DNA of 6,016 bases, from positions 1 to 6,016 of the forward strand of contig JAIELM010000424.1 of assembly GCA_019752975.1 (NCBI GenBank). The letters run 5' to 3'. Every line of letters starts with the position of its first letter. The first letter of the stretch is position 1. Shown here one piece after another: positions 4,494-6,016 of this stretch. A program made the position numbers and the translations under genes. The notes under the pieces are model-generated. The model saw only the letters and a list, made by a program, of their open reading frames with translations, did no database searches and was not told where the DNA came from. This DNA comes from Undibacterium sp. Lineage in GTDB: Bacteria > Pseudomonadota > Gammaproteobacteria > Burkholderiales > Burkholderiaceae_D.

Positions 4494-5811
4494 GAGCCAC
4501 CTCCGATCGTGCCGTCGCTTTTTCCAACGACATCGGACTAAGGTTAGCCATCAACAGCGGCAATTCCTCATTTTGATATTTGTAAGCTAGGGTTTCGCGT
4601 TTTAATTTAAACGCCCTGTCCACCAAATACTGTTTATTCACCACATGCAAATCTTCTGGCACACGTTGTCCGCTTGCAACATAATAAATATTGAGTTTCT
4701 GACGAATCGCCACATCTAAGGCGCCACCTATAGTTGCGGCCTCATCTAACTTGGTCAAAATACAACCTGTCAAATCCTTACCTTGGTAAGCACGCACCAC
4801 TTCACTTAGGGTTTCGCCAGTCGAAGTGGCATTGAGGCATAACAAGCGTTTTACTTCAGTGCCCGCACCCGACAACATGGCCACTTGTTCCGCCACCATC
4901 TTGTCGCGCTGACTCACGCCCACAGTGTCAATCAGTACGGTATGCTTATTTTTCAGCTCTGCGAGGGCAATACGCAAATCAGATTCATCCTTAACCGAAT
5001 GCACCATCACGCCGAGAATCTTGCCGTAAATTCTTAACTGCTCATAGCCGCCGATACGATAACCATCGGTGGTAATCAGGGCTAATTTTGATGGACCATG
5101 TCGCATGACGCAACGCGCAGCGAGCTTGGCTGTCGTGGTAGTTTTACCGACACCAGTTGGCCCGACCAAGGCATAGACGCCACCTTTTTCTAACAATTCA
5201 CTTTCATTACTGATCGTGCAAAGATTTTTGCTGAGTATCGCTTTTATCCACGCTAAACCCTGAACCTGACTATCACCTTCAGGCAATTTTTCAATCAAAA
5301 ATCTGGATAGGCTTGCGCTAAAACCTGTCGCCAACATTTCTTTTAAAATTTCTGCTTTATGCGGTGAGCGCTGCTGTGTATTGAGCCACGAAATTTCTGA
5401 AATCTTATTCTCTAACATACCGCGCATCGAACGAATTTCATTCATCATTTGCGCTAGCTCCGCTTGACCAACGGTTGCGATAGATGTGATCTCCGTTTCC
5501 GGTTGTGGCACATGCTGAGACAAACCAAACTGCCGGCTATTTGAAGCAATTCCACCAACGCCACTAGGCGTAAATTGCGGTTCGTCACTATGCGCCTTCT
5601 GTTCCATCATAACGCTAGAAGATTTTGCCACTTGAGTCGATTGAGCCGATTTTTCCGCCATCGCCCCAAGGCTACTGTCGTCCATCGCCAAAATTTCTAC
5701 TAGGCCGTTGACTGAGCGATTGGACAGTATGACCGCGTCCTCACCCAATGCTTCGCGCACTTTTCTTAAGGCCTCTCTTGAGCTTGGTGCAGTGAATTTC
5801 TTGACGTTCAT
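4486..5811 (-). CDS. flhF: FlhF, SRP-type GTPase for flagellar placement
   Basis: FlhF is a membrane-associated GTPase related to Ffh/FtsY that marks the pole for flagellar assembly, with FlhG as its activator. The 441-residue product has a short N-terminal B domain with 'MNVKKFTAPSSREALRKVRE' and 'LGEDAVILSNR' (1-32). A low-complexity Ser/Gln/Ala-rich linker follows (about 45-110). The helical N domain covers about 112-210. The G domain (about 211-405) carries G1 'GPTGVGKTTTTAK' (217-229), G2 'TTDGYRIGGYEQL' (247-259), G3 'DTVGVSQRD' (295-303) and G4 'TKLDE' (353-357). All nucleotide-binding motifs look intact, in contrast to its partner FlhG. The ATG overlaps the flhA stop by 4 nt and is preceded by GGAGG; the end overlaps flhG by 8 nt. 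FlhF suggests polar rather than peritrichous flagella. Confidence 0.97.
   Translation of the reverse strand: MNVKKFTAPSSREALRKVREALGEDAVILSNRSVNGLVEILAMDDSSLGAMAEKSAQSTQVAKSSSVMMEQKAHSDEPQFTPSGVGGIASNSRQFGLSQHVPQPETEITSIATVGQAELAQMMNEIRSMRGMLENKISEISWLNTQQRSPHKAEILKEMLATGFSASLSRFLIEKLPEGDSQVQGLAWIKAILSKNLCTISNESELLEKGGVYALVGPTGVGKTTTTAKLAARCVMRHGPSKLALITTDGYRIGGYEQLRIYGKILGVMVHSVKDESDLRIALAELKNKHTVLIDTVGVSQRDKMVAEQVAMLSGAGTEVKRLLCLNATSTGETLSEVVRAYQGKDLTGCILTKLDEAATIGGALDVAIRQKLNIYYVASGQRVPEDLHVVNKQYLVDRAFKLKRETLAYKYQNEELPLLMANLSPMSLEKATARSEVALG
4498..4504 (-). promoter_or_regulatory. Strong ribosome binding site deciding the flhG TTG start
   Basis: On the minus strand GGAGGTG lies 4 nt before the TTG at 4491-4493 (6 nt counting from GGAGG). 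It is within the end of flhF. No in-frame ATG occurs before residue 36, and starting there would remove the conserved DQAxxLR motif, so the TTG is well supported. Confidence 0.7.
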
Positions 5812-6016
5812 GATGATTGCCCTCCAACTAGGCTAGTAACTCGAATTGTTTTATTCTCGGGAAGTTCCGCATGCGATAACACTTTCACCTGCGGCAGGCT
5901 GCGCCTTAAAAAACGTGACAGCAATGCTCGTAAAGGTGCTGGCACTAAGAGAACCGGCGTCAGTCCCATCTGTATTTGATGTTGTGCAGCGATTTCAGTT
6001 TGTGATGCCAAAGTAT
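5808..6016 (-). CDS. flhA: FlhA C-terminal fragment (flagellar export gate), 5' end outside window
   Basis: The frame is open to the right edge and ends at TGA (5808-5810), giving the last 68 full codons. FlhA is the large inner-membrane export gate; its cytoplasmic domain receives chaperone-substrate complexes, including those carried by FlgN. The visible part matches the end of the cytoplasmic domain: 'GLTPVLLVPAPLRALLSRFL' , then 'RRSLPQVKVLSHAELPENK', then 'TIRVTSLVGGQSS'. A TTG at 6009-6011 is an internal leucine codon, not a start. The stop overlaps the flhF ATG (ATGA), the usual flhA-flhF junction, indicating coupled translation. Confidence 0.93.
   Translation of the reverse strand, partial: TLASQTEIAAQHQIQMGLTPVLLVPAPLRALLSRFLRRSLPQVKVLSHAELPENKTIRVTSLVGGQSS
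5821..5825 (-). promoter_or_regulatory. flhF ribosome binding site
   Basis: On the minus strand GGAGG lies 9 nt before the flhF ATG (5809-5811) and is inside the end of flhA. It supports independent initiation of flhF in addition to coupling through the ATGA overlap. Confidence 0.6.

Overview
This window is part of a flagellar gene cluster from a Gram-negative proteobacterium. The gene set and order (flhA-flhF-flhG-fliA-motC-motD facing flgA-flgM-flgN), together with the protein sequences, fit a betaproteobacterium with polar flagella best, perhaps of the Nitrosomonadales/Methylophilales kind. That placement is an inference, and no species can be named from this sequence.

Left part, plus strand: the 3' end of flgA (P-ring chaperone) is followed by a 280-bp gap with short tandem repeats, two inverted repeats, a probable terminator and a near-consensus sigma-28 promoter. 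Then come flgM (anti-sigma-28) and flgN (hook-filament junction chaperone), which overlap by 4 nt. Right part, minus strand, read from the right edge inward: the 3' end of flhA (export gate), flhF (SRP-type GTPase that sets flagellar position), flhG/fleN (MinD-type partner of FlhF), fliA (sigma-28), motC and motD (second-type stator pair). These six genes are tightly packed, with overlaps of 4, 8 and 19 nt and gaps of 7 and 5 nt, so they very probably form one transcription unit. The two sets converge at about 1297-1383.

Functionally the window covers the late control and assembly steps. FlhF/FlhG set the site and number of flagella, and FlhA exports late substrates. FliA drives late genes and is held by FlgM until FlgM is secreted. 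FlgN delivers the junction proteins FlgK and FlgL, and MotC/MotD power rotation. The sigma-28 promoter in front of flgM closes a feedback loop between the two convergent halves.

Nearly everything is conventional, and I see no mobile element, CRISPR array, RNA gene or undescribed multi-gene system. The most notable point is that FlhG keeps its N-terminal FlhF-activating DQAxxLR motif but has lost the ATP-binding P-loop. Secondary points are a perfect TATAAT inside the sigma-28 promoter of flgM, the structured flgA-flgM gap, and the absence of a convincing terminator between the convergent halves.
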